DNA of 64,000 nucleotides from Struthidea cinerea (lineage: Eukaryota > Chordata > Aves > Passeriformes > Corcoracidae). The position numbers and the translations under genes were made by a program. Shown here one piece after another: positions 58,882 to 64,000 of the stretch. The notes under the pieces are model-generated. The model did not search any database and was not told the DNA's origin. It worked only from the letters and a program-made list of their open reading frames with translations. The stretch is taken from assembly GCA_013397865.1 (NCBI GenBank), contig VZTI01005061.1, positions 2,796,902-2,860,901 on the forward strand, read 5' to 3'. Numbering within the stretch: the stretch's first letter is position 1; each line of letters begins with the position of its first letter.

Positions 58882-61800
58882 AACAGTGGTCAGCACTTGG
58901 GTTAGAGACAGTAATGCAGCTCTCCTGGCTGCTGACCAGCTACTCCAGCCTAGGAAAACCTGGAGGCCAGCTGCAGTTTCACTCTCAGTATGGAAAGCAC
59001 AAAGAGCTGCCTCACATGCTTACAAAGCTGAACTGCTGACAAGCTGAGCAGCTCCTCAGTGATTAGATGTGTAACTAGATAAGGTTTGGCAATAGAAGAA
59101 GCACAATTTATTGCATCTCATGAGCACAAATTTATGTCTGGCTCTGTGGGCTTGAGCAGACCTCAGCAGACCTTGAGGAAAGTGCCATCTAATCTGTGTA
59201 CACAATATAGCTCTGATAAAATTCAGCCAAGAAGCGCAGGCTGCATCCCTTGTTTGTTTGCAGAGTGCCACAAACACATTTATAATTTGGTATAAATAAA
59301 AGATAACATTGAGTAATGACTGCAGGCAAGGCTACAGCAGTTGTGCTGGCTCAGCCATGAAAATCTGATAGTGCCAATAAAATAATAAGAAAACCATAAT
59401 TAGGTTAAAGGCTTTCCCATGCTACTCATTTTCTAACTCTTGCATAATAGACTTTTGGCTGCATCTTCTGACATTCCTTCTGGAAAGCAAATTTATACTG
59501 ATTATATATTTTTTTTCAGAGTTCTGTTTTTGTTGTGCCTAAACTTGTTTTCCCTCACTTTGCTTTAGAGTGCATGAAAAATACTTGTTTAGAAACCAAG
59601 ATATGTAATTGGATTTCAAAGACCAGAATCAGAAAGTGATTATTCTGAAGAGTAAACATGCTCTTTACAAGACATGTGTGCCAGTGGATATTTTAAGCAC
59701 AGAGGAATCACACACCACAGTGTATAAAAGTGGAAATATTAAATGGATGTAACCTTAGGTCTCAGGTCCAATCCTGATTTTTCCTGTTCTTTTCAAAATT
59801 TGAAAGATTATGGGTTAACTAGGGATAAAATGCATATGGATGGGCAGGCTTCAGACCCAGAGCAATGTTGGGGTTTTTTTTGATAGGTGATCTGGGACAC
59901 AATTCTAGCTGTAATTTACTGCTGGTGTTATTTTATCTTGACTCTTTTTTTGGTCATAAATATTAGTTGAAATTGGAAACACCTTTCAGCTGTTCCTTAA
60001 TTTGTGCTGAAGCTTTCACCTCAGCATTTTGTATAACCCTGTTCAGAATATTCTATACTATTCAATTCTCTTCGGTGGAGATAAGCAGACTCAAATCAAT
60101 TCTCCCTGAGTTTCACGATCGTGGCAGGCACAAACGGTGCTTATTTCTCTGTCGAGTAATTAGAAGTAAGACTTCAAGGTGAATCACGAGCTGATGAATA
60201 TAAACTCTGTGAAAACTGGGAGTAGAGCCTGTAAACCAAGTGGTGTTGTGTCCATAGATTCACCTACTGCTGTGAGAAAAGCTTTTTGTGCAGCGCTCTC
60301 CTGATGACAACAGGTTTCATCCACCCTCCCCTTTGTGCACGCCCAAATGATCAAACAAAACCCATTTGAAAGGAAGAGAATGAAAGCCTCTGCCAGGGAT
60401 TCAGACATGGAATTTTGTGACTCTGGACAATGTATACTGAAATTATTCTCTATTCACTCAAACCTTGTGTACAACCATCCCCAAACTGTGTGGCTGTATG
60501 ATTTCCCCCTGCAACATCTCAACTCTTTCTTCCATTTCTTAAAAGCTTCACTGCAGGTATGGTAGGCAAGGAACAGTGGGTGATGGCCACTGTCTCATGT
60601 CACCAATTCTGTCAAGACTGTGCTGAAGTACAATGGAAGAAAAGGAAGCAATCTTTGTCTTACTCTGTGGAAGGAGATGAAAGAGCTTGGTACTCCTGTA
60701 TGCACTTAGTGCATGGTATAAAATAAGGGATCTCTCCAAATTGCAGCACTCTGCTTCTCAATGCTGTGCACAGGATGAAGAAGAGAACTGATTGAGAAGG
60801 CTGAAAGGAGACAGGTCTAGCACTGGTTAACAGGACTGCCAGCTTTCACTCCTTTTCCTCTCCGAATACAGCTGAACAAAAATAAATAAATACAATTAAA
60901 CACCAAAGCATATTTGGGTCATTTGCCCTTTATCTTTTAGGATAAGAAATGCTCTTTAAAGTAGTTATGAGATAGGTTAGAGAAAGCAATAAAGAAGTGA
61001 AGGAGAATAGCACCTCTTTTGACCAAAGCCCTGGAGTTATTAGGGAACTGCTAAGGAAAGCATCGGTGTTAGAGTGGTCTAGACTGTGATCAGTGAAAGA
61101 TGAGTCCTGTAAAAGATGCAGCTCTTTGTCATGTTTTGGGGCAGTATTCCAGAGTGGGCTTACAAAAGGACTCAGGGCTGTCCTGGATGGAATCCTTCTC
61201 CTGCCACGCACAGGTTTGAGCAGAGCAGAATTTAAAGCTGTTGGGCAAATACTGGCCATGGTATTGCTTTGGTTCTCTCCAGGTCCTTATTCCTCTTGGC
61301 TACTGAAATTAGCTGGGGTTAAACACCTGACACTTATAATGATAATGATCACCTTCACTGGCCTCTAAGAAAAATCGAAACTTGTGTATTGTACACATAG
61401 CAATTCTTCTGTCAAGCAATCTTAACTCCAGATGACAAATTCTCTTTTTCTGCAGTGGCAGACTAGGTATTATTAAGGCTCTATAGAATAGTTCATGTAG
61501 CACATTGATTTTAATAAAATACATATTGATTACAATAAAATGTCAGTCTTTCTACTCTGAAAATAATATCTAGCTGTCATTAGGTAATGTTAAATTTTTA
61601 TTAAATCAATATTATGTGCTCCCTTTAATTAAGAAGAAATTGTCTTTGACCTTATTTGTGCTGCTTGAATGAAAATCCACTCAGAGTCAGCAGAAGACTG
61701 GTCTCTTTTCAAGAAAAACCCATAAAATTAATATATACATACATTCATATTTCATTAGTGGACATGGAGTCACATATATCAGGTCAGTTTAGAATTTTAC

Positions 61801-64000
61801 TCATTAGAAAGAAGGGTATTATTGAAAGAAATATTTTCAGCTTTTCTGAAGCTCCTCAGCATCTCACAATATCAGGTCTGTGAGAGTACAGCAATCCTGT
61901 AAAAACTCTACAGCTGGGGTTCAGAATGGTAGGAATTGGAGAGAGGTAACAGAATTTAAAATTACTACATTTAGGCTACCCCAAAACTCTTATAAGTTTT
62001 AAGTTGCTAAAACCTGAAAGAAAGATGAGGATAAAAATGCATTCTCTAAGAACTCAAAGCTGAATGGCTAAAAATCTCTAGGCAGCAGAATGCCATTAAG
62101 GAAAAAATGAACCTCAAAGGAAGAACTGTTTATTCACTGAGCAACTGAGTCATACAAAAACAAAACAAAAAAAACCCACTTGTGAGATAAAAGGAACATC
62201 AGTATGCATCACTCCAAAATACCCTCTGAGTTATCATTTCACATGCTTATGGGATATTTCTGACCCTCCATTAGCTTCTGAATACACCAGTAAGCTGGCT
62301 CGATCGGATGGGTTCCTGTAGGAAGAGAAGCACCGGCACACGCAGTGTGTCTGATCCAGAGGCAGATTTTGTTCAGGAATGCTTGTTAGTACCACTTGAT
62401 CATGCACAGTCCTGCAGCAGCTCCTCTGGTAACTTGGGGAAGTATGAGAGGTACAGCAAAGGGCAAAATGACTCTCTGGATATTTGGATCTCCTGCCTTG
62501 TAATTAGGATGTCTGCTGTCCTTATTAGTGACCTGATGGCATGTTTAGGAGTGTTATTATTCATATATACAAGTAATGTCTTGATATTTGTGATTATTAT
62601 TGTATATAATTAGTGGGTTTAGTAGTTGTCCAGCCTTGAAAAATAATATATACCAGAAAAACAAAAGTATTTCTAAAGCCTACAGTTTTCATCAAAAAGA
62701 CCTTTGGCAGACAGATGACACTGCCTTCATCAAACAAAATGCCCTTTTTTGTATTGCCCTTTGAGTGCCCTTTGTATTCTCCTTCATAATCTAATAATTA
62801 AACTACACAATTAGACCCATTATAACAGCCTAATTTACAGTATTTTCAGCTCATTCAGAATTCTGCCTGGAATGTATTTCCTTTCTAGTTTAAATGAGGA
62901 GAAACAGAGTATTTTAACGGAATAACCACATGAAGAAAAACAATTATATCTTTGCTTTAGTAAATTTTTCTCTCATAAGAGGTATTTACTTAATCATGAA
63001 GAGTGAAATTAATATAAGGCTGGGAGTTCAAACATAACAAAGTGGCTGAAAACCAGCTTCACATGTCTCACGAAGCTGTTCTAAATGTCATGTACTACAA
63101 CACAAGAAGTTGGAGAAGGAAATAACAATGAGTTAGCAAAATGTCAATCACCTGGAGGCAAAAAAAATCATAGGATTTCTGGAAAATTATGACTAACATA
63201 ATTATCCTATTGATTAACATGAAAACTGAGTAAATGTTTTCCTAAATTTAGATTTTACTGTTTTAGTCTATGTCATAGTAACAAACTGGTAAAGCTGGAG
63301 CCTGTTTTTTGCAAGGGAATAAAATCCCTTTGTTTAGCACTGTCTTGCTCTGTCCACTGCAGTGGATTCGTTATTGTGTTCGAGCATCTTCTCAGCTTCT
63401 TATTCACCCTGCAATGCCTCTCAGCTATGTTAGGGAGCTGTACGCACTTACATAGCTTATTATTAAGAATTCATATAATTGTAATAAAATACTTCCTGGA
63501 GGAAAGAACAGTTGTTGGGGAGAGTACGAAAAGACATTTCTCCAAACAGATCTGAGAGGAGGAGAAAGAGAAGTGAAGAGCATTCAACAGTGCTCTCAAG
63601 CAGCATCATGCAAGACATGCAGTAAGCAGTGGGTAAGATATGCAGCTCTCTGAGCAAGAGACACAAAGCGTGAAACCAAAATGACTTAAAGAGAAGTGAT
63701 GAGACTAATTTATGGTGGGAAGGAAGGAAGAGGAATTAGGAGCAAAGTCATGGTTTAACAGGGGTGGGGAAGAAGTGAGAAGAAATGGGAAGGTAATAAA
63801 CACTCCAGAATTAAGGGACCAAGGTATCAGTGTATAGTTGCAAAGAATGATTTTATCCCCGATTTAGTTTGATTTCAGGTGTGAGTTTTCATGCATTTAT
63901 TAATAATCAGTATTCAGATGTTGTCCATGCTGACATAAGCCTGTAATAATATCTCCACTTGGCTCACTGGGGTGGTTTTGGAGATAGGACTCCAATTCCC
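58882..64000. other. AT-rich non-coding stretch to window end
   Basis: No gene, RNA gene or transposon recognised. Minus-strand frames such as 60930-61259 (109 codons) carry no known domain and overlap plus-strand frames. An A-rich patch (acaaaaacaaaacaaaaaaa) lies near 62155-62176, and purine-rich sequence near 63.54-63.80 kb. Nothing suggests a promoter or CpG island. Confidence 0.5.

Noticed and set aside
60930..61259. Open frame of 109 codons on the minus strand
   Set aside because: No recognisable domain, and a plus-strand frame overlaps it. No splice context or conserved motif.
1..64000. CRISPR array, bacterial operon or phage region
   Set aside because: No regularly spaced repeats with unique spacers, no long co-directional frames, and clear vertebrate retroelements instead.

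Overview
The window looks like non-coding vertebrate DNA, most likely from a bird and possibly a songbird. The best clues are retrotransposon relics. A CR1 LINE 3' end at about 45.47-45.89 kb finishes in the avian-type octamer-like terminus (…gattcaatggttctatgattct). A second CR1 fragment lies near 35.1-35.2 kb. There are also several avian-type endogenous retrovirus LTRs. The DNA is AT-rich and CpG-poor, without operon-like coding density. Open frames are all short (the longest is about 147 codons), overlap on both strands and show no recognisable domain. I found no protein-coding exon, tRNA, rRNA, snRNA or CRISPR array that I can defend, so this reads as a gene desert or a very large intron.

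Layout. 0-2.1 kb: unrecognised unique sequence. 2.09-2.44 kb: a solo LTR (family A) flanked by a perfect 6-bp duplication. 2.4-15.9 kb: mostly unique AT-rich DNA with a 33-base poly(T) run and a stretch near 10.8-11.3 kb that resembles a conserved non-coding element. 15.9-16.4 kb: the 5' part of an avian ERVL-like LTR (family B), followed by a 3 x 23-bp tandem repeat. 22.3 kb: a perfect 36-bp tandem duplication. 22.6-23.2 kb: a more complete family B LTR. 25.8 kb: a (TTTTG)n microsatellite. 29.7-30.95 kb: an old CR1/L3-type LINE reverse-transcriptase relic on the minus strand. 35.1 and 45.5-45.9 kb: two CR1 fragments. 44.8-45.0 kb: a possible second LINE reverse-transcriptase scrap on the minus strand. 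54.32-54.68 kb (+) and 58.51-58.88 kb (-): two more family A solo LTRs in opposite orientation, about 3.8 kb apart, each bounded by its own 6-bp duplication.

What works together. There is no gene set here to join into a pathway. The history is one of repeated insertion: a very old LINE, later CR1 copies, ERVL-like LTRs, and then at least three independent insertions of a class-II-like retrovirus (6-bp target duplications), each apparently reduced to a solo LTR. No previously undescribed protein system is visible. The most solid result is the three-copy LTR family with target-site duplications read directly from the sequence. The most speculative is the set of possible conserved non-coding elements, which only a cross-species alignment can test.
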